NCBI GenBank assembly: GCA_023138875.1
Contig: JAGLOO010000016.1
Span: forward strand, 1-56,274
Reading direction: 5' to 3'
Origin: Bacteroidales bacterium
Lineage (GTDB): Bacteria > Bacteroidota > Bacteroidia > Bacteroidales > GCA-2748055
DNA length: 56,274 nt
The translations under genes and the position numbers were made by a program. This document shows, in pieces, positions 18,698 to 27,805 of the stretch; the stretch's first letter is position 1, and every line of letters starts with the position of its first letter. Below the pieces are notes generated by a model. That model worked only from the letters and a program-made list of their open reading frames with translations, did not search any database and was not told the DNA's origin.

Positions 18698-20504
18698 TGT
18701 TACACGCCGTGATATGTTATTCTCAGGCTTCAAAGGAAAACTAAAAATGAAAACTATATCAAAATATTTATTCATCCCAATTTTATTCTTATTTATTAGT
18801 TTATCATCTTGTGCCGTGGCAACAAACCTGCCGGAACTGAAGCCATATTTAAGAAAATCAATATTGTGGAAATGCACAACTTTAAACAAAGAAGTACCTC
18901 TCAACATATATTTCCTTAACGACTCTACCGGGAATGATGGAGCTGAGGTTATAGTATATGTCAAGAACCAGGCATGGGAAAGAATCGGGAAAGAATCAGA
19001 CCTGTCTATATTGAGTGATTATATTCATAAAAAATTTATCGTTATAACTGTTGATTTCGGGAACGACCCACGAGCTGTATCCACTCATTTTGACAAGGAC
19101 ATACATGATATCTTTAAAGCTGTTTATGGGTACAAAACAGAATCACTATTAATTGAGATTAACCTGGTCCCGGCAAATTACAGGTGTTTTTTCTTGCCCG
19201 AAGGATACCGTGTAGCAACAGACCTTGTTTACTGGGAGATTGACAAACATGCTGTCTTTGGTACAATGGAATTTATAATGGAGTCCTATAACGAAGACAT
19301 CGTTCCCCAAGTACCGGGATTAAAACCTGTTTCGTCGCCTATGGAAATGGTCGATAGTAAAGGAAAGCCATTTGACTACACTGTAAAAATGGACATTGTA
19401 TATCCTTCCCGGGCAAAAAAAACACTTCCTGCTTTTTTTTATTCTGCAACCCTCTCAAAAAGAAATCCGAATGGCAAACCAAGTGCATACCGCCCTCACA
19501 TGGCTGGCATTACTATGCGGGGATATGTTTACATTCTTATGGGGCACTGCTTCAATCCTTGCGTAAACCATTTTTTCCACTTCAATAAATTTGAACTTGA
19601 CCATTGGAATGGGCTTGCTTGTTACACGGCAGCAATGAGATACATTCATGCCAATGCAAGCAAATACAGCATTAATACAGAATATATTGGCGGCTTAGGG
19701 CATTCTAAAGGGCAATATGCAATTACCCGCCTTTCAGTCCCAAACCATGCCGGCGGGGATGAAAGCATGAAATACAAAGGATTTCCTGAAGGGACTCCCG
19801 AACCTCAGCCCTGGCAAGGTTATCCTTCAAACATAAAAGTTGGTTACCAATCTATGGGAATGGGGACTTTTGAACCTGAATATATTACGCCTGATTATGT
19901 ACCAACAATTATTGCCTGCGGAGAGAAAGAACGCGATGTGATAAGCAAAGAAGGGCATCCCAAATTCGTGAAAAGACTGGAAGAACTTGATGTTAATTTT
20001 GTCGAACTCTTTATGCAGGGACTGGGACACGAACTCCCTTATGGTTACGATGAAAAAATGGGGGTTGACAGGTATGAGCTGGTACACGACTTTTTTGACA
20101 GGTACCTTAAAGTAGAAGAAAAACTTCCGCCGGTTGCCCTCCTTATTTCTCCTCGTGACAATAAAGAAGGCGTCTCCCCTACCGAAAAAATATCTGTTCA
20201 GTTCGCTCCCGTAATCGATGAAGAAAGCATTCTTAAAGATAATGGTATCAGGGTTATCCAAACAAAGGTTAGCAAAGAAATAGAAGGAAGCTGGATGATA
20301 TCAAGAGGTGGTACAAAATTTACATTTACTCCTAAAAAGGCATTAGTTATTGATGAGCAATATAAAATATTTGTCACATCAAAAGTTAAAAATAAAGCAG
20401 GGACTTTCCTCAAAAATGAGAAAATAACACATTTTAAAGTTGCAGCGAAAACAGAATTGCTTCTGGGTGTCAGGTTATGGACAAACCAACACAAAAGAAA
20501 GTAA
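18690..20504 (+). CDS. Alpha/beta-hydrolase-fold lipoprotein with C-terminal Ig-like domain
   Basis: A predicted envelope hydrolase of 604 residues. The nucleophile elbow is GHSKG with S339; a likely acid is D416 (ACGEKERD) and the His is H447 (GLGHELPYGY). Residues about 490-590 form an SbsA/Big_5-like Ig domain (PRDNKEGVSPTEKISVQFAP ... KFTFTPKKAL ... YKIFV). The first 19 residues contain NVTRRDMLFSGF, which looks like a Tat-type leader, but a standard lipoprotein signal begins at M20 (18747) and ends at C41 (ISLSSC). The true start is thus probably 18747. Residues after about 580 (AAKTELLLGVRLWTNQHKRK) do not fit the Ig domain and may be captured remnant sequence. An esterase or peptidase role is possible; no substrate is evident. 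Confidence 0.65.
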   Translation: MSNVTRRDMLFSGFKGKLKMKTISKYLFIPILFLFISLSSCAVATNLPELKPYLRKSILWKCTTLNKEVPLNIYFLNDSTGNDGAEVIVYVKNQAWERIGKESDLSILSDYIHKKFIVITVDFGNDPRAVSTHFDKDIHDIFKAVYGYKTESLLIEINLVPANYRCFFLPEGYRVATDLVYWEIDKHAVFGTMEFIMESYNEDIVPQVPGLKPVSSPMEMVDSKGKPFDYTVKMDIVYPSRAKKTLPAFFYSATLSKRNPNGKPSAYRPHMAGITMRGYVYILMGHCFNPCVNHFFHFNKFELDHWNGLACYTAAMRYIHANASKYSINTEYIGGLGHSKGQYAITRLSVPNHAGGDESMKYKGFPEGTPEPQPWQGYPSNIKVGYQSMGMGTFEPEYITPDYVPTIIACGEKERDVISKEGHPKFVKRLEELDVNFVELFMQGLGHELPYGYDEKMGVDRYELVHDFFDRYLKVEEKLPPVALLISPRDNKEGVSPTEKISVQFAPVIDEESILKDNGIRVIQTKVSKEIEGSWMISRGGTKFTFTPKKALVIDEQYKIFVTSKVKNKAGTFLKNEKITHFKVAAKTELLLGVRLWTNQHKRK

Positions 20505-20526
20505 TTGCTTATGCAAGGTTTAAATC

Positions 20527-20901
20527 ATGGCCAGTGTAGTAGTTAACTGCAAAAATGAAGCCAAATGGAAACCACAAATGTTCCTTAATGCAGTAAAGGG
20601 ACTTAGCGGCCGCATAGGCGCCTGTGCCGATGTTGGGCATTGGAAACGGATGGGTATAGACCCTGTAGAGGCTCTTAAAAAATACGAAGGCAGGTTGAAA
20701 TCGTTTCATTCTAAGGATGTAAAAGCAAAGGAAGAGGGTGAGGCCGAACAACACGATGTCATTTGGGAAACCGGTGTTTGTAATATCGATGTAATTCTGA
20801 AAGAGTTAAACCAACAGGGCTTTAAAGGTTTGTTATCAATCGAATATGAGTACAACTGGGAAAATTCTGTTCCGGATATTAAGGAGTGTAGTAACAAATA
20901 A
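20527..20901 (+). pseudogene. C-terminal remnant of a sugar phosphate isomerase/epimerase (TIM-barrel)
   Basis: The 124 codons match only the C-terminal part of a xylose-isomerase-like TIM barrel: FLNAVKGLSGRIGACADVGH, then WKRMGIDPVEALKKYEGRLK, SFHSKDVK, DVIWETGVCNIDVILKELN and GLLSIEYEYNWENSVPDIKE. Intact family members are about 280-300 residues, so more than half is missing. A stop lies immediately upstream in frame, and the end (ECSNK) breaks off where the final helix should be. The preceding hydrolase ends in a peptide (LLLGVRLW) that resembles the strand missing here. I infer a deletion that joined the two genes. Confidence 0.7.
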
Positions 20902-22273
20902 TATAACCTTAAATAATCAAACAATGAATGAAACAGTCAGACCTGACCCAAACAGCCTTAGAAAAATACTATCAAAAGATCAAAAACGAGGTAGTTGGGA
21001 ATGCATAAATTTGTACCATATGCCAAAATTAGCATTGGTAGTAATGATAATGTTAATTGGCACAATGTCAATGACACAGCTGGTTAGTTGTAAGAACAAT
21101 GAATCAGAAGAAGCATTATCTGAAAAAACTGAACCGGAAATTGTGCAGGAACGTGTTGAACCAATACAAACTGTTGCGACAGGTAATAACCGTGAATTTA
21201 TTATCAACGGTAAACCCTTTTTTCCAATTATGTCCTGGTTGCAATCTCCTGAAAACTACGACTTGCTCCGGAGCATAGGGATGAATACACATGCCGGAAG
21301 TTCGCATCCTGTGGCAGCTAAGGAGGCTGGATGCTACGCTGTTATGAATTTCGAAACCGGACTTACCGGGAATGATCACATTTTGGCATGGGTTTATGAT
21401 GATGAGCCGGATATGCCCAATGGAAAAGGCGCTGATGCCAAACCCAGACAAACCCCTGAAGAGGTTGCAGAAAAGTGTTCAACATTTAGAGAGGAAACCC
21501 CCAACAGGCTACTTTTTATGACACTAACAGGGCATTTCACCAAAGAACAAAGCACCTATCCTGAAGAGGTAAGGCAGACAATTTACCCCGAATATGTAAA
21601 GAGCCCCGATGTTGTTGGTTTTGATATCTATCCCATCTACGGGTCAGGTTATGCGTCGCACCTCGACTGGGTTGGCAAAGGTGTTTCACAGTTGTGCGAT
21701 TTAGCAGGACAAAAACCCGTTTATGCGTGGATTGAAACCAGCAAAGGCAGCAAATGGATGACCTACGAATTGCAGCCTGACGTATTGCCAATACATACCC
21801 GCAACGAAGTATGGCAGGCAATTACCCATGGCGCTACAGCCATTGGCTACTTCACACATGCATGGAGGCCAGAGTTCAAAGAATTTGCACCAACAAAGGA
21901 GATGCAAACAGAGCTTAAACGGCTGAACACCCAGATTTCACGCCTGTCTCCTGCTATTTTGGCTGCACCTGCCAATAAAAATATTTCCATGACACTTGGC
22001 AACGGATTGAACTGCAATTTTAAAGCGACTAACTACAATAGCGGATTATACATTTTTGCATTAAACATGGATTTAGGAGAAGGTGCGAAAGATGCAAAAC
22101 AATTCGACCCGATTTACCCACGCGGAGGAAAGGCTACTTTTAACGTAACAGGGCTTAAAGCAGGGACTAAAATTGAAGTAGTTGATGAACAACGGGAGAT
22201 TATAGCAGAGGAAGGTAAATATACTGATGATTTCGCACCTTTAGCAGAACATATTTATCGGATGATACTTTAG
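20846..22273 (+). CDS. Putative TIM-barrel glycosidase lipoprotein
   Basis: The frame is open from 20846, but the lipoprotein signal begins at residue 59 (ATG 21020; MPKLALVVMIMLIGTMSMTQ, then LVSC, C82). The real protein is therefore about 417 residues, and the upstream codons overlap the pseudogene. After NNREFIINGKPFFPIMSWLQ, which is typical of clan GH-A-like envelope proteins, a barrel can be followed to about residue 380, with a beta-domain at the end (TFNVTGLKAGTKIEVVDEQR). Two Glu at strand ends are candidate catalytic residues: AWVYDDEPD and PVYAWIETSKG. The family is not firmly identified; glycosidase is inference from fold and context. Confidence 0.6.
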   Translation: MSTTGKILFRILRSVVTNNITLNNQTMNETVRPDPNSLRKILSKDQKRGSWECINLYHMPKLALVVMIMLIGTMSMTQLVSCKNNESEEALSEKTEPEIVQERVEPIQTVATGNNREFIINGKPFFPIMSWLQSPENYDLLRSIGMNTHAGSSHPVAAKEAGCYAVMNFETGLTGNDHILAWVYDDEPDMPNGKGADAKPRQTPEEVAEKCSTFREETPNRLLFMTLTGHFTKEQSTYPEEVRQTIYPEYVKSPDVVGFDIYPIYGSGYASHLDWVGKGVSQLCDLAGQKPVYAWIETSKGSKWMTYELQPDVLPIHTRNEVWQAITHGATAIGYFTHAWRPEFKEFAPTKEMQTELKRLNTQISRLSPAILAAPANKNISMTLGNGLNCNFKATNYNSGLYIFALNMDLGEGAKDAKQFDPIYPRGGKATFNVTGLKAGTKIEVVDEQREIIAEEGKYTDDFAPLAEHIYRMIL

Positions 22274-22277
22274 AACT

Positions 22278-22440
22278 TTAGGAGCGCAATACTGCTTTTT
22301 CATGGAAGACTTGATCTTTACCCACATAAACGGTAGTAGAAACCTCTTTTTTTGTATTTTTAAATTGGAAATAGGGATATTCTTTTGCAAGTGTCATGTC
22401 AAGCATACTGTATCGGGTAAGTCGCTGAAGTACTAAACAC
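22278..22440 (-). pseudogene. Possible gene remnant on the minus strand
   Basis: Between two plus-strand genes, the minus strand has an open frame of about 53 codons ending in TAA at 22278. It includes MLDMTLAKEYPYFQF and VSTTVYVGKDQVF and has coding-like composition. It has no convincing start and I do not recognise a family. It may be the C-terminus of a lost gene. The call is tentative. Confidence 0.25.
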
Positions 22441-22450
22441 CATAACAATA

Positions 22451-24169
22451 ATGAATTACTATAACTATTTACTGAAAAGAAAACACTTTACTTACCTGTT
22501 TCTGGGGACACTATTCTCCATTTTTCTTTTGCAAAGTTCTTGTACGGGCACTGGTAAACCAGACAAGGATGAGGTAAGAATGAAAGTTGGCCAGCTATTT
22601 CTTTTGGCATTTTCGGGAGAAGAAGCTGACATTGTTCTTCCCTTTATTACCGAAAGGGGGATCGGAGGACTTTACCTGAGCAATGAAAACCTAAGGGAAC
22701 CCACGCAATCTGCTCATTTGTTGAATGAGTTGCAGGCTGCCGCCATAAGCGGGATTTCCAGGCAACCGCTTCTCACGGCTTGTGACCAGGAAGGTGCATG
22801 GGGTATCATGGTTCCTTACTCCACTACAGGTCCGGGCAACATGGCCCTTGGTGCTTCTCCTGTGATCCATACGAAGGAGATGTATTCCATTTTTGCCAGA
22901 GAGTTAACGGCCATTGGTGTTGTTTGCAATCTCTGTCCGGTAGCAGATGTCAATTCAAATGCACAGAATCCCATCATTGGAACGCGATCCTTTGGAGAAG
23001 ATCCACAGGAAGTTGCCGACAGGGTTAAAGCAGCCATTGAAGGGCTTCATAAAAATGGCATCATCGCCACTGCCAAGCACTTTCCGGGACACGGAAACAC
23101 CAGCACAGACTCCCACCGGGGAATTCCCAGGGTTAGTCGCTCTCTGAGGGAGATTGAATCGATCGATTTGCTACCTTTCAAAACGGCCATTGACGCTGGA
23201 GTGGACCTTGTGATGACGTCACACATCATTTTTGACGCACTGGATTCTGAACATCCTGCTACCCTTTCTTCGAAAATCCTCATCGATTACCTGAGGAATA
23301 AGCTGGGATTTAAAGGGGTGGTGATAACAGATTCGTTCAACATGGGTTCGATTCAAAATAGTTACGATCCTTCTGAAGCTGCCATCGCTGCGATCCTGGC
23401 TGGAGCTGATATGATCATGCTTGCCGAAGAGCGCTATGGCGAAGACGTGGGTGATTATATTAAATCCCAGCTTGAGATGCTCGACAGGGTTGAGCAGGCT
23501 GTACTGGAGGGAAGGATACCTATGGAGCGTATCAATGAAGCCTATAATCGCATTGTTGCACTGAAAGAGAGATACAAACTTGCTGATAAAGTAGCTGTAG
23601 ATGCCGATCTGGCTTTTACTGTAGTTGGTAATCCAGAACACAAGAAGGTTGCACTGAGAATAGCAGAATCATCAATATACATGGCATATGACAAGCAGTC
23701 ATCGATTCCCCTTAAGCCGGGGAGTTCTGTGTCAGTCATTAGACTTACAAAGGAGAATGTGGAGGAGATTATCAGGATCGCAGCCGGAATCGGTCCTAAT
23801 TATTACACCGCTTATGCAGATTTTGTGACCGAAATGACAGCGGCCGGATTTGATGTGACAGAATTCAGCTATGAAGAGGTGATTCCGGGTGAGGATGTCA
23901 TTATTTGCGTCAGTGAAAACTATCCGTTTCCCGGCACCTCACTTGATCTGGAAGAGCAACGAAAAAGACTGGCAATCGTAAAAGAGAAGAATCAGGCACC
24001 CATTATCAATGTGGCCCTGAAGGATCCTTATGATGCCAGGATTGTACAGCCTGATACTTATATAAGCGCCATTGGATCAAATATTTCCAATGTGAAAGCG
24101 ACGGTGAACCTGTTGTCGGGTAAGGTTGAAGCCATGGGAAAACTTCCAGTCACTCCGATCACTCCCTGA
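22451..24169 (+). CDS. GH3 beta-N-acetylhexosaminidase-like lipoprotein (NagZ type)
   Basis: A 572-residue lipid-anchored enzyme (lipobox LLQSSC, C31) expected to remove terminal beta-N-acetylglucosamine or a related residue. The GH3 barrel spans about 42-370. The NagZ-type signature KHFPGHG is at 209-215, the mobile-loop Asp-His dyad follows at D220 and H222 (TDSH), and the nucleophile is D294 in VVITDSFNMGS. Residues 370-572 form a reduced C-terminal alpha/beta domain. The DNA is richer in G+C than the upstream genes, as is the convergent NagX-like gene. The pair may have been acquired together. Confidence 0.9.
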   Translation: MNYYNYLLKRKHFTYLFLGTLFSIFLLQSSCTGTGKPDKDEVRMKVGQLFLLAFSGEEADIVLPFITERGIGGLYLSNENLREPTQSAHLLNELQAAAISGISRQPLLTACDQEGAWGIMVPYSTTGPGNMALGASPVIHTKEMYSIFARELTAIGVVCNLCPVADVNSNAQNPIIGTRSFGEDPQEVADRVKAAIEGLHKNGIIATAKHFPGHGNTSTDSHRGIPRVSRSLREIESIDLLPFKTAIDAGVDLVMTSHIIFDALDSEHPATLSSKILIDYLRNKLGFKGVVITDSFNMGSIQNSYDPSEAAIAAILAGADMIMLAEERYGEDVGDYIKSQLEMLDRVEQAVLEGRIPMERINEAYNRIVALKERYKLADKVAVDADLAFTVVGNPEHKKVALRIAESSIYMAYDKQSSIPLKPGSSVSVIRLTKENVEEIIRIAAGIGPNYYTAYADFVTEMTAAGFDVTEFSYEEVIPGEDVIICVSENYPFPGTSLDLEEQRKRLAIVKEKNQAPIINVALKDPYDARIVQPDTYISAIGSNISNVKATVNLLSGKVEAMGKLPVTPITP

Positions 24170-24193
24170 GAATACCTGATCTGACGCTTTGCA

Positions 24194-25378
24194 TCAGAGC
24201 CGGAGGATGATTTTCCTCCGTGTACACAGCGCGGCAATTCCCAGGATAAACAGGGAGAACAGAACCGAACGAAGGATGCCCGGGAGACCATTATTGAGTA
24301 CGCCACCAAGGTAGGTTATACCAAATACGGCATAGAACATATATGGCAGAATATATGTGAGCAGGGGATTGGTCCCTGCCGGCTTCAAAAAGTTTGCCCA
24401 GCGGGAATAGCTCTTCACATCGACCAACCAATATATAATGGGGAACAGGAAGCAACAGATGGCTACACTATAGAGTGCCCAGGATGGGGTGGCATAAATC
24501 TTGGAAATGCCGCCCACCGGTGCCAGAAAAAAGCCAGCTGCCAGGAAGAACAACCCGGTGATTAGCATACCACCCATTCTTTGTTTATGGGTCCTGGTGA
24601 AGCTCTTCTGAAGGAACAACATGGTGAAAACAATGCCAGCAAGGGTAATTGAGGCATGGGTCAGGTGAAATACCTGGGAATCGAACCAGGCGAGGAAAGG
24701 AGGCAGATGAAAGGCTTTGCTCTGCAAACCCGTTACCATAATGACAAACAGAGCAAGCATACCGATTAGGGCTCCGACATTGTCTTTGAAAAGAAGAAAG
24801 GCCACCACGGAAAGAAGATAGGCCCAGCCAATAAGCCCCAGAATGCCCCAGTAACTTATCTTCATTCCGATAATTATATCTCCCTCGCCTTTGGGATAAA
24901 GCAGTGCCAGTGCCGCCAGGAAAACCATTCCAACAACCTGCAATCCAACAAAGAGCCGGAGCCTGGCACCTTCAGCCCTGGGATACCTGTTCCATACCAA
25001 TATGGCACTAAAGTACAACAACAGATCCCACCATGACCTTGAAATGAGCATCGGATCACCCTCCATCTCCCAGGAATTGACCATAAACAGGCCCAGGATA
25101 ATCAGCCCCGCAGTTCGGAAAAAAATATGTTTCCCAATTTTCAAAGAGCGCTCACCTCTGGCCAGGCGAACGACCATGGACAGGGGTATGGATATACCTA
25201 CAATGAACAGGAAGGCAGGAAACACCACATCCACAAAAGTCATGGTATTGGCATCGGCACTTGCGTGTTTCAACCATGTGGGAATTCCTGTCACCGGCAT
25301 CAGGTCATTCACAAATACCATGAGGAAGATGGTAAGTCCGCGGAAAACATCAATCGATAGGATTCTTTTAGCATCCAT
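24194..25378 (-). CDS. NagX/DUF5009-family multi-pass membrane protein
   Basis: An inner-membrane protein of 394 residues with about ten hydrophobic helices. The N-terminus RILSIDVFRGLTIFLMVFVN and the following FPAFLFIVGISIPLSMV are characteristic of the DUF5009/HGSNAT group, which includes heparan-alpha-glucosaminide N-acetyltransferase and the NagX proteins of N-acetylglucosamine regulons. The conserved Asp-Val-Phe-Arg-Gly near residue 10 is present. It is convergent with the NagZ-like GH3 gene, with only 24 bp between the stop codons. It may acetylate or move an amino sugar across the inner membrane; that function is inferred from the family and neighbour. Confidence 0.8.
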   Translation of the reverse strand: MDAKRILSIDVFRGLTIFLMVFVNDLMPVTGIPTWLKHASADANTMTFVDVVFPAFLFIVGISIPLSMVVRLARGERSLKIGKHIFFRTAGLIILGLFMVNSWEMEGDPMLISRSWWDLLLYFSAILVWNRYPRAEGARLRLFVGLQVVGMVFLAALALLYPKGEGDIIIGMKISYWGILGLIGWAYLLSVVAFLLFKDNVGALIGMLALFVIMVTGLQSKAFHLPPFLAWFDSQVFHLTHASITLAGIVFTMLFLQKSFTRTHKQRMGGMLITGLFFLAAGFFLAPVGGISKIYATPSWALYSVAICCFLFPIIYWLVDVKSYSRWANFLKPAGTNPLLTYILPYMFYAVFGITYLGGVLNNGLPGILRSVLFSLFILGIAALCTRRKIILRL

Positions 25379-25510
25379 GAATCATGAAAGATTTGCTAGC
25401 AATTATTTTAGTTATTACACATCAATGTAGCGCAAATAATTATCTTTTTACTATATGTGGGCCTGGAAATCATGGGATTGCCTGACTAAAGTATGATTGA
25501 TATAACGCTG

Positions 25511-25540
25511 GTAGGGTAAAGCCCTTTACTACTGTTTTTT
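25511..25540 (+). terminator. Terminator-like hairpin in the leader of the CehA-type gene
   Basis: GTAAA pairs with TTTAC around a GCCC loop, extended by three more pairs past a GG bulge (25511-25532), and is followed by TGTTTTTT (25533-25540). It lies in the divergent gap between the NagX-like gene and the 25563 gene, so no complete plus-strand gene ends just before it. It could be a leader attenuator or the end of a lost gene. The stem is weak. Confidence 0.35.
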
Positions 25541-25562
25541 AGTTAGTAAGAGTATAAACGAA

Positions 25563-27587
25563 ATGAAACTAACCATGAGACCTTTCCTCTATACTGTAGC
25601 TCTTTCACTCATAGTATTTACATGTCATCAGAATAGAAAATGTATCGAAAAAGATAACCGTTATGAAACTTCAATCAATCCTGTCTGCTTTTCAGGAATA
25701 AAAGGCAATGTTGCTGATGCAGAAACAGGAGAACCACTATCTGCCAGAATTGTAATCTATGATGAATCGGGAGAAATAGCAAACTCATATTACAAACATC
25801 TTTCCGGTTTCTTTACAAATGAAGATGGCTCTTTTGAGCACATATTAGAACCTGGAAAATACAGCATCTCAATTTATCACGGGATAGATTTCGAATCGCA
25901 GGAGATCCAAATAGAGGTCAGTCCTGAGCAGGGATTTAAAACAGATATATTTCTTAAACCATGGTATCCGCTTAGAAACGAAGGTTGGGTAACTGGCGGA
26001 GGACATTGTCATCTATATACGGAACATGATCAAGATAATGAGATGTTAGAAAAAGTGCGCAAAATATGCCTGGCTCAGGGTGTTGATTTTGTATGTGCAG
26101 CACAAGGTTGGGCAGGCTATAAGGACAGTACCTGGCAGGAAGGATATGCCTGCTATAACGATGATCGTTTCATCATTCATTACGGATCGGAGATGCCAAA
26201 ATATCGTACAGGTCATACATGGTGGATAGGACAAACCAGTACAAGGGACTATTTCTGGAATACCATGGACGAAACCTACGAACAAAAATATTTCCACTCT
26301 GAAACAGGAACAGAATGGAGTTATGATGATATTGATTTTCCATATATTCCAAATATTGAAGTAGTACAGCGATTCAAAAAAGCAGATAATGCTGTAGCCA
26401 TTATGGCACATCCAACCTCGTGGTGGTGGCAAAAAAGAGGAGATATTAGGAAGTATACAACAAACGTATCTTCCTATTTAACTTTCGGCCTTTTGGCTGG
26501 TAAGATATGGGATGGATTTGTTGTTATGGGGTACAATCATGATCATTATCAATATCAGAATATATGGTTTCATATTCTGAACTTGGGATACAGAATGCCG
26601 GCAATTTCAGAACTGGACGGTGGATTTGAAAAAAACGACCGGTTCTATTACGGTTCTATGCGTACATATTTTCATGTTAATGGTGAATTTTCTATACCAA
26701 ACATTGCAGATGCCGTACGTCGAGGAGAAACCTTTGTTACTTCCGGACCCATTATAAAGGTAAACATTGATGAAAAGTATAGAATCGGAGATATCATTAG
26801 AATTGATAAGAATAAGCACAGCTTGAATATCGAAGTCTTTGCCTCTGGTGATAAAGAAGACTATCTGTCCTATATTATTGTTTACAGAAAAGGCGAAATA
26901 TATAAACTTTGGGATATCCGGGAAGAAAAATTAAGAACGTTTAAAGGATCTCTTGAGTTTACAGAAAAAGAACAGGCTTGGTACGTTGTTAAAGCCTATG
27001 GCAGGAAGGCCTGGGAAAATCCTGAACATCTTGATGTCTTAAAGGTTTGTGACAAATCGTTGAAAATAGAACCACCGCCATATAATGGTAATATTCATGA
27101 TGTATGTATTACCAGCCCCTTCTATTTTTGGCCAAAAGGCCAAAATGATCCTGAAGCCATGAGTTCAGAAGTGAATCTGACACTTCTCTCGCCTGGAGGT
27201 GAAAACATTAAGAATGCATCCATTGACATTCTCGTTAATGGCTCATTGTATAACAAGATTAGTCTTATTGACGGAACCGCCAGATTTATAATGCCAGTAC
27301 ATGGTTTACTGAAAATTAGTATTGCGGATAACAATTCAATTTTCAGAGGATTGTTCCTGGACTATAAACCTCATTTAAAGCTTTTGGAAAAGCTAGTCTC
27401 CGGAAAATGGATGGATGACCATGCCGCAGATATTTCATATACTGCAGGTGAAGTGCCATGGGAAGCATTTCAATTCAAAGAAACAAAAGAAATACTTACT
27501 AAAGTAAATTGGGAAATTGAGTTTATCCAAAATGAAAGAGATACACTTTGGCAAGAATTTGAAGACAGGTTCAAAAAGACCAATTAA
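25563..27587 (+). CDS. CehA/McbA-family PHP-like metallohydrolase lipoprotein
   Basis: A 674-residue envelope protein with a probable lipobox VFTC (C21). Residues about 44-132 form a carboxypeptidase-regulatory-like beta domain (GIKGNVADAETGEPLSARIV). The PHP-like metallohydrolase domain follows, with its first metal-binding motif GGGHCHLYTEHD (H148, H150) and a later VAIMAHPTSWW. CehA/McbA proteins hydrolyse carbamate esters in known cases, but the many PUL-associated homologues have unknown substrates. The remaining C-terminal 250 residues are beta-rich and unassigned. No operon partner is on the same strand; the next downstream sequences are gene fragments on the other strand. Confidence 0.75.
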   Translation: MKLTMRPFLYTVALSLIVFTCHQNRKCIEKDNRYETSINPVCFSGIKGNVADAETGEPLSARIVIYDESGEIANSYYKHLSGFFTNEDGSFEHILEPGKYSISIYHGIDFESQEIQIEVSPEQGFKTDIFLKPWYPLRNEGWVTGGGHCHLYTEHDQDNEMLEKVRKICLAQGVDFVCAAQGWAGYKDSTWQEGYACYNDDRFIIHYGSEMPKYRTGHTWWIGQTSTRDYFWNTMDETYEQKYFHSETGTEWSYDDIDFPYIPNIEVVQRFKKADNAVAIMAHPTSWWWQKRGDIRKYTTNVSSYLTFGLLAGKIWDGFVVMGYNHDHYQYQNIWFHILNLGYRMPAISELDGGFEKNDRFYYGSMRTYFHVNGEFSIPNIADAVRRGETFVTSGPIIKVNIDEKYRIGDIIRIDKNKHSLNIEVFASGDKEDYLSYIIVYRKGEIYKLWDIREEKLRTFKGSLEFTEKEQAWYVVKAYGRKAWENPEHLDVLKVCDKSLKIEPPPYNGNIHDVCITSPFYFWPKGQNDPEAMSSEVNLTLLSPGGENIKNASIDILVNGSLYNKISLIDGTARFIMPVHGLLKISIADNNSIFRGLFLDYKPHLKLLEKLVSGKWMDDHAADISYTAGEVPWEAFQFKETKEILTKVNWEIEFIQNERDTLWQEFEDRFKKTN

Positions 27588-27604
27588 TTCTACAAGTAGC
27601 TTTC

Positions 27605-27805
27605 CTATCGTACCACTTCAACTTTGTCAGTTTTTATTGCTGATCCGGAATGTATAGAGATTAAATAGATCCCTGCAGGAACCGGCTCGCCGTCTGAATC
27701 ATTCAGATCCCAAGCAACACTGAGCTCTCCTGCCGGTACGTAGCTGTTATAAATCGTCTCTACCCTTTTACCAGTCCGATCTTTACTACGTTGTTCGATG
27801 AGATA
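27605..27805 (-). pseudogene. C-terminal fragment of a T9SS-sorted protein
   Basis: On the minus strand a frame ends with a typical type A T9SS sorting domain: VETIYNSYVPAGELSVAWDL, then NDSDGEPVPAGIYLISIHSG, and KTDKVEVVR before a TAG. Going upstream it runs directly into the IS3 transposase fragment near 27800, so only the last 65 or so residues survive. The parent was a secreted, cell-surface-attached protein, probably an enzyme. Confidence 0.7.

Noticed and set aside
24181-24220. Hairpins CTGACGC/GCATCAG and CGGAGGA/TCCTCCG at the GH3-NagX junction as a bidirectional terminator
   Set aside because: The second stem lies inside the NagX-like coding end and neither has a T run; support is too weak for a terminator call.
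25002-25430. 142-codon plus-strand frame
   Set aside because: It is antisense to the well-supported NagX-like membrane protein gene.
25385-25486. Short frame starting MKDLLAIILVITHQ in the NagX-CehA gap
   Set aside because: Only 33 codons, no family resemblance; it sits in a divergent promoter region.
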